DNA from: DUOX01 sp050944015
GTDB lineage: Bacteria > Bacillota > Clostridia > Oscillospirales > Oscillospiraceae
Reading direction: 5' to 3'
Length of the DNA stretch: 64,000 nucleotides
NCBI GenBank assembly: GCA_050944015.1
Contig: JBMNQG010000002.1
Location: forward strand, 1-64,000
Shown here: piece after piece, positions 1 to 7,929 of the stretch
How positions within the stretch are numbered: position 1 is the first letter of the stretch
Layout: each line of letters starts with the position of its first letter
The notes under the pieces: generated by a model
What the model was told of the DNA's origin: nothing
The model's database searches: none
The model's input: the letters and a program-made list of their open reading frames with translations, nothing else
Made by a program: the position numbers and the translations under genes

Positions 1-1238
1 CCGAGGGTTTCTTCATATAAGGTAATCATTTTTTCCGCAATCTCGTTTTTCTTCTTTTTGTATTCCTCAGGCTTGACATTTACCCACGTCTCGGGTGGGA
101 AGCCGGCCGTAAAGAACAGCGTGCATGTGCCCTCGGGAGATGAATCGGGGATCACCGTATTCAGGCAGTTTACCACCACCGTTCTATTACCGGTATAGGA
201 GGCTTTCCACTGTTCTTTGGGATCGGGCGAAGGCATAATAAAGGTGGAGTAATCTTTAATGCCCAGTTCCTCCGCCGACCTGTTAAGCCCCAAATACATA
301 GTCACGTATGTACGCCCGTGTTTTCTTGCGTTAATCAGCTTCAGCGTCCGTTCCGGAGCCTCCCCTCCCTTCAGGTTCGCGAGGGCAAAATCCGGGAACC
401 AGTTGGAAATAACGTGTTTCGCCCTTATTTCCCTGCCCCGCGCCACGACGCCGCAGGCTCTTCCGTTTTCCACAATGATGTTTTCAGCTTTGCAGTTGTA
501 CCAGATTTCTCCGCCGTTGTCGCGCAGGGCCTTCACCAGGGCAAGGGAGATCTCATGGGAGCGCATATAGGGCACGGCGGGCTTTAACTTTAGATAGCTA
601 TCCAGCATTAATACGTAGTGCAAAAAGTCAATCTGGTCGGGGGTGGCGCCCAAATAGCCCCACTGAGTGCAGAAGATATACTGAGCCTTTTTGGGCATGC
701 CCAGCGCATCCAGCACCTCCTGGAGGGAATGGGACGCAATGCGCATAAAATCGGCATGCTCCGTTGCCATAACCTTGGGGTCCGGATGTCCCTTGCTCTC
801 GCTCAAATAGTCCAGCGCGGCAAGCGCCTTGTTGGCCAGTTCGAGCACGGCTTCAACGCTGTTCCTGCTGCCTGGCACCTGCCTTTCCATTTCGTCGCAA
901 TAGGCCTCGGCATCGGCGGGCATTGTGACGTCATAACCATCAGGCCCTTTGGCGATGGCGCGGAAGAGGTTATCCTCAAGATACCAGTCGATTTCCACGC
1001 CATAGCTTTCAAGCAGCTTGCGGACGCTTCCGGGTTTTTCCGGAGAACCAATCTCCGCTAGTTCATGAAGGGACGGCTCAAATTCGAACCTGCCCCTCCT
1101 GAAGCTTGTGGCGCTTCCGCCGGGAAGGTTGTGCTGTTCCAGCACAAGGGTCTTAAGCCCATGTTTGGCGGTGGTAACCCCTGCGGATAAGCCCGCGTTA
1201 CCAGCGCCAATGACAATTACATCGAACTGCGTATTCAT
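1..1238 (-). CDS. FAD-dependent oxidoreductase, phytoene-desaturase-like (3' end outside window)
   Basis: The protein starts at 1238 with MNTQFDVIVIGAGNAGLSAG, a Rossmann dinucleotide-binding motif (GxGxxG) at residues 11-16, followed by an acidic residue after the second strand (VLEQHNLPGG). This is typical of the CrtI/phytoene-desaturase and all-trans-retinol saturase-like family of flavoproteins. About 412 residues are visible without a stop, so the C-terminus lies beyond the left edge. An AGGAG-like ribosome site lies just upstream of the chosen ATG. The substrate cannot be predicted. It appears monocistronic, because the next gene on this strand is separated by about 180 bases and a terminator. 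Confidence 0.75.
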   Translation of the reverse strand, partial: MNTQFDVIVIGAGNAGLSAGVTTAKHGLKTLVLEQHNLPGGSATSFRRGRFEFEPSLHELAEIGSPEKPGSVRKLLESYGVEIDWYLEDNLFRAIAKGPDGYDVTMPADAEAYCDEMERQVPGSRNSVEAVLELANKALAALDYLSESKGHPDPKVMATEHADFMRIASHSLQEVLDALGMPKKAQYIFCTQWGYLGATPDQIDFLHYVLMLDSYLKLKPAVPYMRSHEISLALVKALRDNGGEIWYNCKAENIIVENGRACGVVARGREIRAKHVISNWFPDFALANLKGGEAPERTLKLINARKHGRTYVTMYLGLNRSAEELGIKDYSTFIMPSPDPKEQWKASYTGNRTVVVNCLNTVIPDSSPEGTCTLFFTAGFPPETWVNVKPEEYKKKKNEIAEKMITLYEETL

Positions 1239-1367
1239 ACCCTGCTCCTTTCTGTGGTTATTTTTTAACATTATACTTTGAGTATATTCCAAACAATGAT
1301 AAATTAACGCTATATTTTTCCAATTCCAAGTTGCTGTTTAAGCCTGCCGCAGGGCAGCAGAATAATC

Positions 1368-1407
1368 AAAAAGCACCTCCAAACATATAGTTTGGGGGTG
1401 CTTTTTG
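1368..1407. terminator. Bidirectional Rho-independent terminator
   Basis: An inverted repeat with arms AAAAAGCACC and GGTGCTTTTT carries A and T runs on both sides. It ends the nucleosidase-like gene on the minus strand and separates it from the FAD oxidoreductase. Confidence 0.75.
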
Positions 1408-1422
1408 TACCTGCTTTACCTT

Positions 1423-2100
1423 TTAAATGTTTTCAATAATCCTGGTAGCCAGCTCCAGGCATATTCTGGCGGATTCGTTTATGGTGTTTTTAAACTCCTC
1501 CGCTCCGCCTTCCACGCTGTCGGATACGGTTTTTACAAGCAGGCAGGGAACCTTGTTCCTGTTGCTGGTGAGGACTATCCCCGCCGCCTCCATTTCGCAG
1601 ATATCTGCGTTAAAGGTTTTATGCAGCTCTTCCTTCTTCTCCTTCAAGGATATGAATTTATCCCCGGACGCACAGATTACTTTCTTTAAAGTGGGCTCAA
1701 TTTCAAGGGCTTTGTCCACAATTTCCTTTGTGGTGGGTATGTAAACGCTGGGATAATCGGGATATCTGCCAACACAGCAGTCAAAAATATCCGATGTGTC
1801 AAAATCGTAGTGGACAACGCTTTCCACGATGCAGGTTTTTGTCAGCGTCATTTCCTGCGTCAACCCGCCTACAACGCCGAAATTTACGATAAAGTCCACA
1901 TTGAAACTGGTTATCAGAAACTGGGTTGCCATTGTGGCTGCAATTTGCCCTACGCCGCTGTTGACTACAAACAGGTTATGTTCTCCGAGCTTGTACTGAA
2001 AAACCGTAAAGCCTTTAAACTGCAGCTCCTCAACCGGCTTTCCAAACTTGTTCAGCACCGCGTCTATTTCAATAGCCACTATCATTCCTATGTTTTTCAT
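1423..2100 (-). CDS. MTA/SAH nucleosidase-like phosphorylase superfamily protein
   Basis: This 225-residue protein has the layout of the PNP/UDP phosphorylase superfamily in its 5'-methylthioadenosine/S-adenosylhomocysteine nucleosidase branch. It opens with MKNIGMIVAIEIDAVL, has a glycine-rich GVGQIAA stretch near residue 50, NFGVVGGL near residue 95, and a late CEMEAAG motif that in this family contacts the ribose. A following VKTVSDS stretch resembles the region holding the catalytic aspartate of MTAN. By family knowledge it would hydrolyse MTA or SAH to adenine in the methyl-cycle salvage route. Sequence divergence from canonical MtnN is noticeable, so another nucleoside substrate is possible. 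A GGGGAG ribosome site precedes the ATG. Confidence 0.72.
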   Translation of the reverse strand: MKNIGMIVAIEIDAVLNKFGKPVEELQFKGFTVFQYKLGEHNLFVVNSGVGQIAATMATQFLITSFNVDFIVNFGVVGGLTQEMTLTKTCIVESVVHYDFDTSDIFDCCVGRYPDYPSVYIPTTKEIVDKALEIEPTLKKVICASGDKFISLKEKKEELHKTFNADICEMEAAGIVLTSNRNKVPCLLVKTVSDSVEGGAEEFKNTINESARICLELATRIIENI

Positions 2101-2253
2101 TTAAAACTCCCCAATTTGATAAATTGATTCTATTCAAAAAATATCATCACCGTAAAACAATGTCAATTAACAGCAGGGGCGCATTTAGCGGAAAAACAAC
2201 TTCTTTTCCTAAGGCATACAATAAAGTACCTAATAAAGAAAGGAAAGAAACAT

Positions 2254-2742
2254 ATGAGAGACTACAGTTCACATTTTAACCCCTCCTGTCCTATGGACGA
2301 CAGGGATTACCGGAGATATATAAGCCGCCCGAACGATTACGGGAACGACCCCTTCGTCATTAATATCGAAGATGCAACACTTGAAAACCGTTACTTTCGA
2401 ACCGCCCTTTGGACGGGAGAACACCTGCAGCTAACTCTGATGAGCATAAGGCCCGGAGAGGACATCGGACTGGAAATACATTCCGATCTGGACCAGTTCC
2501 TGCGGATTGAGCAGGGCCAGGGAATTATCATGATGGGAAAGAGCAGGGACAACCTGGAATTCCAAAGGCGGGTCCGGGACAACTATGCGATTATAATCCC
2601 CGCCGGAACATGGCATAATTTAATCAATACCGGCCGCGTGCCTTTGAAGCTGTACTCAATATACGCGCCTCCCCAGCACCCCTTCGGCACGGTACAGGTA
2701 ACAAAACGTGACGCAGAAGAGCAGGAGCGGCACGGCTATTAA
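2254..2742 (+). CDS. Cupin-domain protein
   Basis: This 162-residue protein contains a single cupin barrel. The first metal-binding motif is visible around GEDIGLEIHSDLDQFLRIE and the second around IPAGTWHNLIN. Such small cupins occur widely in Clostridia and are often annotated as mannose-6-phosphate-isomerase-like, but the metal and substrate are unknown. The N-terminus (MRDYSSHFNPSCP) is polar and lacks a signal. The ATG is preceded by AAAGGAAAG. The gene stands alone, with a strong terminator starting four bases after the stop. Confidence 0.8.
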   Translation: MRDYSSHFNPSCPMDDRDYRRYISRPNDYGNDPFVINIEDATLENRYFRTALWTGEHLQLTLMSIRPGEDIGLEIHSDLDQFLRIEQGQGIIMMGKSRDNLEFQRRVRDNYAIIIPAGTWHNLINTGRVPLKLYSIYAPPQHPFGTVQVTKRDAEEQERHGY

Positions 2743-2745
2743 CAT

Positions 2746-2782
2746 AAAAGCCCCGCGGGACTTGCTTCCGGCGGGGCTTTTC
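2746..2782 (+). terminator. Rho-independent terminator of the cupin gene
   Basis: The arms AAAAGCCCCGC and GCGGGGCTTTT enclose a 13-base loop directly behind the cupin stop codon. Confidence 0.85.
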
Positions 2783-2804
2783 CATTTTTCCTGCCATAAA
2801 CAGC

Positions 2805-2990
2805 TCAAATATCGGAATCCGCGTTGCCAATGCCGGCAATGCCCGAACTTCTCTGCCAAAACCTTCTCTGTATTGGAAGATAAGAAGACCGGCAGAGTGG
2901 GGCCCAGATGGAAATAGGAGTCATTGCACTGTCCGGCGTCCATAACTCTCGGAATCTCGCCAATGTCGCCAAGGTCCAACTTGTTATTGC
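2805..2990 (-). pseudogene. Remnant of hybrid-cluster protein (hcp) 3' end
   Basis: Directly after the rubredoxin stop, the minus strand encodes NKLDLGDIGEIPRVMDAGQ followed by CNDSY, the conserved tail region of hybrid-cluster protein (hydroxylamine reductase family) that carries a cluster-ligand cysteine. It then jumps straight to HLGPTLPVFLSSN, skipping the roughly 60 residues that normally lie between. A one-base shift in a G run near 2835 is needed to reach the natural-looking end FGIAGIGNADSDI and a TGA at 2805. It therefore has no 5' end, an internal deletion and a frameshift. It is not expected to make a functional protein. Assignment rests on family recall of Hcp C-terminal motifs. 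Confidence 0.65.
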
Positions 2991-3000
2991 GGTTGCCCTC

Positions 3001-3165
3001 TTATTCTTCAACGGGCTCAAAATCATTCTTGCTTGCATAGCAAACGGGGCACTGCCAGTCGTCCGGGAGGTCCTCAAAGGCGGTGCCGGGCTCAATTCCG
3101 CCGTCGGGATCGCCAATTTCCGGGTCGTAAATATACCCGCAGAGAATGCAGCGGTATTTCTTCAT
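3001..3165 (-). CDS. Rubredoxin
   Basis: This 54-residue protein has the two rubredoxin iron-binding knuckles: CILCGYIY at residues 6-13 and CPVCYASK near residues 39-46. Between them is the conserved DPEIGDPDGGI stretch. It is a small cytoplasmic one-electron carrier, in anaerobes typically serving oxygen or peroxide detoxification partners. The length is exactly that of classical rubredoxins. An AAAGGAG ribosome site precedes the ATG. A sigma-A-type promoter lies 49 bases upstream, inside the 3' end of the truncated cooS frame, so the gene is probably transcribed independently. Confidence 0.95.
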   Translation of the reverse strand: MKKYRCILCGYIYDPEIGDPDGGIEPGTAFEDLPDDWQCPVCYASKNDFEPVEE

Positions 3166-3207
3166 CCTTTCCTTTCTCCTTTCCGCAATTTTTTCCTTTT
3201 TTACGTT

Positions 3208-4692
3208 TTAATAAGAATAGCTTATCCCACAATGGATGTCAATTATTTGCAAAAAAGCAGAGGTGATGATGATAATGTCGTTTTTAAGTAGGGTTTTCAT
3301 GATTTCAATGTGGGAATAGTCCGGGCGCACCTTCGGGTTATTGCAGCCGACCATTGCGACGGCGCCCCGCAACACTCCCGCCTTTATAACGTCTATCAAC
3401 GGTTTGTATGTATCTCGCTCGTCCACGAAGCTGTTAGTCACGCCGTTGAGCTCTTTAATAATTGCCTCGCAGGAGTAGCCTACGCGGGCGGGCTGCTTGT
3501 TTTCAATGACGAAAACCTTATTGGGGTCCCGGTTTTCAAAGTTGTCAATCGCCATCCTGACCAGCTCGCGGCCCTTTTCCCTGGCTGTTTCAGGATTAAA
3601 CTCAACGTAAACAGACTTCGGTATGCGGGCTATCGGGGACGTGGTTATGAATTTCGTATGGAAGCATTCGCTGAGGGGGCCAAGGGCGGGGAATATGCAC
3701 TGCACGTCCACAGCCATCATTTCAACCATTCCCGTAAGCAGCGCGTTTTCCTGCTGGAGGAAGTTGCCCGCGATTTTTACGCCGTGGCGTACCGTCACCT
3801 CGTTTGCAGTACAGCAGAGGCCGGCGATATTTATCCCCTTTGCCCCCTTGCTCCGGGCATATTCCAGCAAGTCCTTGTCTTCGGAGGCAAGGACAATCAT
3901 TTCCGACATGGCGGGGTCGTGGCCGTGTACTATGATGTTCACCATATCCCTGTCCAGAACGCCCAGGTCCGCCTCGGTGTCCTTTGGCGCCGGAGTTCCA
4001 AAAAGTATGTCCGTCATCTCCGTTGCCATCATGGAACCGCCCCATCCGTCCGCAAGGCCGGTCCTCAGCCCCTGCATTACAAGCGCCTCGGCATCGGCGG
4101 TATTTCCCATATGGGTCATGTGCATTGCCGTCGCTATTTCCCTGTCAATTGCCCTGGGGGCAATTCCCAGTCTGCTCCACAGCTCCTGCCTCTCCGGAGT
4201 GGCGCGGCTCAGAAACCTTTGCGTCCCAAAAGGCTTGCCGTATTCCATCAGCCCGGTCAGGGCAACTTCGTGGGCGATTTCGTAAATATCCCTGTTTTCC
4301 ACTTCAATGCCCCATTCCCGGGCAAGGCTAAGGAGTTTTTCCCTGTCCTTTACCTGGTAATGCCCGTCGACGCTGGTGGCATGCAAAACGTGGCATATCT
4401 CGCGTCCATGGTCGGAGTGGGCGGCGGTACCTCCGGCAACCATGCGCAGATAATTTCGCGCGGCAATGGCATCGGCGTCCGCACCGCAGATTCCCCGGGA
4501 TGCCTTGTGCGTAATTCTGCAGGGCCCCATGGAGCAGATGCGGCAGCAAACGCCCTCCTCGCCAAACTTACACGAGGGAGTCTGCTTTTTCTTCCTGTCC
4601 TCCCATGTTTCGGCACCCACGCAGGCTGCGCATTCCTTAAGGCTTACGGATACAGATTCCATGTCTTTGACTTCCGTCAACTTGCAATTCAT
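3208..4692 (-). pseudogene. cooS: Anaerobic CO dehydrogenase catalytic subunit (CooS), 3'-truncated
   Basis: About 494 residues match the Ni-Fe-S CO dehydrogenase family (usual length about 630). The cysteine-rich N-terminus EEGVCCRICSMGPCRI supplies the D- and B-cluster ligands. The C-cluster region shows HGHDP, GLCCTANE, VDVQCIFPAL and MVGCNNPK. The frame then leaves the family after KNDIIIIT and ends in about 17 unrelated residues that overlie the rubredoxin promoter. The last two C-cluster cysteines normally found downstream (the TGC and GSCVDN regions) are missing, so CO oxidation is not expected. I prefer the ATG at 4692 with GGAG 11 bases upstream; a GTG at 4758 would add 22 residues. 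Confidence 0.85.
3214..3242 (-). promoter_or_regulatory. Promoter of rubredoxin
   Basis: On the minus strand, TTGACA (3242-3237), a 17-base spacer and TATTCT (3219-3214) form a near-consensus housekeeping promoter. The -35 box lies inside the extra codons appended to the broken cooS frame. The cooS 3' end was therefore replaced by the rubredoxin upstream region. Confidence 0.7.
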
Positions 4693-4859
4693 GCACAACA
4701 GTTCTCCTTCCAAATGAAAAGCACTCTTGTATTTACTTATATTTATAAGTTCAGGCACATTCCACCAGACTATCGCAAAAATGTCAAATTATTAACGATA
4801 ATTTTTTGTCGTTTATTTCTCCGTTCCAGCCGGGCTAAACGTTCATAAAGCAAAAAAAA

Positions 4860-4892
4860 TGAAGACATATGCAAAAAGCGCATATATCTTCA
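4860..4892 (-). terminator. Rho-independent terminator behind the GntR operon
   Basis: A 13-base stem with one mismatch is followed on the minus strand by eight T residues. It separates the corrinoid/GntR operon from cooS. Confidence 0.7.
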
Positions 4893-4935
4893 GTCACAAA
4901 AACTATTATAGCAAAATAACGGGACCTTGGCTGCT

Positions 4936-5643
4936 CTACAGCCCCCGGTGGATATAATAGCCGGATTGCGCCCTCAGGCTTCCGTATCCCTCGGTACAGT
5001 ACTGCCTGCTAAAGCCCACTGGTTTTTCGTCCTTTGTGCAGATAAGCCTGCTTATGACCATCAGCTTTTCGCCGGGCTCAATCCCCAGCGCGGCGCAAAC
5101 ACGCTCCGGTGCCTTTTCCAGAGCTATGCTCATTTCGGTATGCAGGGACAGGGGCACAAAACGCTTTTCAAACATTTGGGGGAATTCCGCATAGTGAATC
5201 TCAAACTCTATGCTTGGCACTCCCCTTTCATAGGGGACGTATTTTTCATCATAGGCCACTAACTGCCCGTCGCGCTCCAAAACGCGGCGGATAACAATAG
5301 TAAGGCGGCGGCCTTCAAGCTGCAGAAGCCTGGCGACGTCCTCCTCCGGACTAATCATGTTCACTTCCAGGTAGCGAAAATGCCCGTCCAACGGATTCTC
5401 GCTGAAAACCATGGAAAACATGGTATGGTCGGGCGGCAGCACATAATAGCCCTTGCCGTGTATGGGCTTAATCAGCCCCTCGTTTTCAAGGACGGACATG
5501 CTCTTCCGTACGGTCATTCTGCTGGTGCTATACCTTGCCGCCAGCACGTTTTCCGACGGCAGCAAATCCTTGGGCTGATATTCGCCGGACAGGATGCCGT
5601 TGCGCAAATCCTCGGCTATTTGAACATACAAAGGCCTACTCAT
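4936..5643 (-). CDS. GntR-family (HutC/UTRA) transcriptional regulator
   Basis: This 235-residue protein has an N-terminal winged helix (residues about 1-70, with SENVLAARYSTSRMTVRKSM as the recognition region and GLIKPIHGKGYYV as the wing). A UTRA effector-binding domain follows to the end. It should be a cytoplasmic one-component regulator responding to a small molecule. Its ATG overlaps the end of the upstream corrinoid-protein gene by eight bases. It is therefore co-transcribed with that gene and probably controls methyl-transfer functions nearby (inference). Confidence 0.88.
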   Translation of the reverse strand: MSRPLYVQIAEDLRNGILSGEYQPKDLLPSENVLAARYSTSRMTVRKSMSVLENEGLIKPIHGKGYYVLPPDHTMFSMVFSENPLDGHFRYLEVNMISPEEDVARLLQLEGRRLTIVIRRVLERDGQLVAYDEKYVPYERGVPSIEFEIHYAEFPQMFEKRFVPLSLHTEMSIALEKAPERVCAALGIEPGEKLMVISRLICTKDEKPVGFSRQYCTEGYGSLRAQSGYYIHRGL

Positions 5644-6298
5644 TTGGAACGCCCTTTATTGCCTTGGCCATAAACTCATAGCAGAGCTTAAGGCATTGCA
5701 TTAAATCTGCGCTGTACGCGTCAGCTCCGATGGAATCTGCAATCTCTTTTGTCACCGCCTGCCCGCCCACAAGTATGTATAGGGAATCCCGGAGCCCCGC
5801 TTCACGCAGCGCGGAGATGCTTTCCTTCATCCTCTCCGGAGAGTTTGACAGAGAACCTGAAAGCAGGAGCATATCGGGGGATTTCTCCCGCACAGCCTTG
5901 ACTATGCTTTCCGCCGAAACGTCAACCCCCAGGTCAACAACTTCAAAGCAGTTATGCCGCAATACGTTCGCAATCATGTCCTTGCCCAGGCCGTGTATGT
6001 CGTCCTTAACCGTGGCAATCATCACGCGCCCGAAGGAGTCGATGTCCCCAATCTCGTAAAAATTAAGCACCTTGCTCAACACGCTCGTCATGGCGTGCCC
6101 GGCCATCATAAGGTCGGCAATGAAATACTCGCCCTTTTCGTACAGGTTAATAACCTTCCCCATGCCCTCCATCAGGTATTCGAAAATTTCATAAGAGGAA
6201 ATGCCGTTTTCCAGCATTTCAAGGGACAGCTGCAGGGCACCCTTTTCGTTCAGGTCGCGCATTGCTTCCACAAGCTTTTCGCCAAGCCTTGCGTCCAT
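5636..6298 (-). CDS. Cobalamin-binding (corrinoid) methyltransferase-associated protein
   Basis: This protein of about 220 residues belongs to the MtaC/MtbC/MtmC family of corrinoid carriers. It has an N-terminal four-helix cap (MDARLGEKLVEAMRDLNEKG onward). The Rossmann B12 domain follows with the signature VKDDIHGLGKD, whose histidine is the lower cobalt ligand, then LLSGSLSNS and VGGQAV. It would carry a methyl group between a substrate methyltransferase and a tetrahydrofolate or corrinoid acceptor. Neither partner methyltransferase is in the window. The ATG at 6298 has a GAGGAGG site; a longer in-frame start at 6349 overlaps the upstream gene and is less likely. Confidence 0.88.
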   Translation of the reverse strand: MDARLGEKLVEAMRDLNEKGALQLSLEMLENGISSYEIFEYLMEGMGKVINLYEKGEYFIADLMMAGHAMTSVLSKVLNFYEIGDIDSFGRVMIATVKDDIHGLGKDMIANVLRHNCFEVVDLGVDVSAESIVKAVREKSPDMLLLSGSLSNSPERMKESISALREAGLRDSLYILVGGQAVTKEIADSIGADAYSADLMQCLKLCYEFMAKAIKGVPNE

Positions 6299-6309
6299 AC
6301 TTTTCCTCC

Positions 6310-6540
6310 TCAAATCTCCGTAAATGATATGCGCCTTCGCAGCCCGCATTCTTCAATTTCATATATGCGGGCTTTGCCTGGAGCACCGGCATCTTCCAAA
6401 GTTATAGCGCAGTTTTTAAACCGCTCCCTGACATAGGCGTCAGGGTCGTCAATTTCTGCTTCTTCAAAAAAGACATCCCGCATCTGGTTGCCGCTGCACC
6501 TGTTGAATATCTCGGTGACGACCTCATATGTCTTTCCCAT
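6310..6540 (-). CDS. Conserved small protein upstream of corrinoid protein, unknown function
   Basis: This 76-residue acidic protein (MGKTYEVVTEIFNRCSGNQ at the start) has no membrane segment and two cysteines, and I cannot assign a family. It lies 11 bases upstream of the corrinoid-protein start, in the same operon as the GntR regulator. A GGAG site precedes the ATG at 6540. Its place suggests an accessory role in corrinoid-dependent methyl transfer, which is inference only. Confidence 0.6.
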   Translation of the reverse strand: MGKTYEVVTEIFNRCSGNQMRDVFFEEAEIDDPDAYVRERFKNCAITLEDAGAPGKARIYEIEECGLRRRISFTEI

Positions 6541-6758
6541 GCCGCTTTCTCCGGTTACTCGATAAATAATAGTAATTACAGTTATTACAATCCTATAATT
6601 ATTTTCAAAAATAGTCAACAGCCAATAGCAGATAATAAAATAATCCATAATAAGTTACAATAATTCCACCCTGGTTATTGACAAAATTCTGACATAGTAT
6701 AAATGAAATTAACTTGTATTTACATGATTCGTATTCATATGACGGAGGTCATTATAAT

Positions 6759-7019
6759 ATGCACAATCACGAACACGAACATTTTCACGAAAAAGATGGG
6801 CACACCCACGATAACCTGCACAAAACTCCGGATGAGGCGGCGGCTTTTTTGAAATATACACTTAAGCACAACGCCCATCACAGGGAAGAGCTGCTCTCCC
6901 TCGCCCACAGCCTCCGGCACATGTGGCTTGACGGCGAAGCGGAGGAAATAGCGGCCTGCGCAAAAGAGCTCGAGACCATAGACAAAAGGCTTGAAGCCGT
7001 TTTGGAAAATCTGAAATAG
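6759..7019 (+). CDS. Histidine-rich small protein, possible nickel/metal binding
   Basis: This 86-residue protein begins MHNHEHEHFHEKDGHTHDN, with eight histidines in the first 20 or so residues, followed by a helical region with HNAHHREELLSLAHSLRHM. GGAGG at 6744-6748 selects the ATG at 6759 over a longer in-frame start at 6714. It is followed at 15 bases by CooT and then by the cooC pseudogene. A nickel storage or delivery role for CO dehydrogenase/acetyl-CoA synthase maturation is a reasonable inference; no family domain was recognised. Confidence 0.65.
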   Translation: MHNHEHEHFHEKDGHTHDNLHKTPDEAAAFLKYTLKHNAHHREELLSLAHSLRHMWLDGEAEEIAACAKELETIDKRLEAVLENLK

Positions 7020-7033
7020 AAGAGGAGAACGCC

Positions 7034-7225
7034 ATGTGTCTTTCAAAAGTTTACGTTAAAAACGGCGACTCGGAAAAAATGCTTCTCAGCAACGTCCAGC
7101 GTATCAGCTTTGACGGGGATTTTTTAGTATTTACCGACCTTTTCGAACACGAAACCCGCCTGCAAGGCAAAATGATATTTGCAGACCTTGTTGACGGAAA
7201 AGTTCTGGTTGATACACAGGACTGA
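7034..7225 (+). CDS. CooT-family nickel-binding protein
   Basis: This 63-residue protein starts MCLSKVYVKNGDSEKM and has the short beta-barrel pattern of CooT, whose N-terminal cysteine (Cys2 here) binds nickel in the Rhodospirillum protein. The central stretch VQRISFDGDFLVFTDLFEHE fits the family. In the family it assists nickel supply to CO dehydrogenase. It appears intact, although cooC and cooS around it are broken. The ribosome site is AGAGGAG. Confidence 0.85.
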   Translation: MCLSKVYVKNGDSEKMLLSNVQRISFDGDFLVFTDLFEHETRLQGKMIFADLVDGKVLVDTQD

Positions 7226-7243
7226 GAAGGAAAGGACAGGAAC

Positions 7244-7907
7244 ATGAAACCAATAACAATTGCTGTCGCCGGAAAGGGCGGCACGGGAAAAACCACCATC
7301 TGCGGAATGATAATCGACTATCTGGACAAGTCAAACAAAGGCCCCGTCCTGACGGTGGATGCGGACCCAAACTCCAAAGCAGGAGTACACGGAGTACATG
7401 TTCAGCAGCGCGCTGGTGGAAGAGGATAATTACGACATGCTCGTCATGGGCAGGTCCCAGGGTCCCGGCTGCTACTGCTACATCAACGGTATTTTGAAGT
7501 CCCAGATAGACAAGTATAAGAACAGGTATCGCTATATCGTCGTGGACAACGAGGCCGGCTTGGAGCACATAAGCCGTGGAATCCTGCCCCACGTGGATAT
7601 CCTGCTGCTGATAAGCGACGCGTCACGCCGGGGCGTTCAGGCGGCGCACCGCATTGCCCTTATGGTGGATGAGCTTGGGTTGAAACCGGGAGTGTTAAAG
7701 CTCATTGTAAACAAAGCCCCCGGCGGAGTGCCCGACCCCGGCGTACTCAGCGAAATTGAAAGGCTCGGTCTTGATTTGATAGGCGTGGTTCCCATGGACG
7801 AGGAGGTGTACCTGTACGACGCCAACGGAAAACCCAGCGCAACCGTTTCCGAGGACAGCCCGGTGAAACAGGCAGTCAGGGATATTTTAAAAAAGCTCGG
7901 CCTTTAA
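7244..7907 (+). pseudogene. cooC: CooC-type nickel-insertion ATPase with internal deletion and frameshift
   Basis: The first frame (7244 onward) gives a perfect CooC start with the deviant Walker A AGKGGTGKTT and the VDADPNS switch. At about 7375 the family sequence jumps to KQEYTEYMFSSALVEED in another frame. It continues to 7907 with MGRSQGPGCYCYINGIL, whose CxC motif binds metal in CooC dimers, and VVDNEAGLEHISRG. Roughly 45-50 residues that normally separate these parts are missing, and the reading frame changes at the joint. The product should be non-functional unless the assembly is wrong. Confidence 0.8.
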
Positions 7908-7929
7908 GGACGAGGGCGGGATTGGCTTT

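Noticed and set aside
3310..4848. 512-codon open frame on the plus strand
   Set aside because: It lies antisense to the cooS frame, whose protein matches a known family; it is a GC-rich shadow frame.
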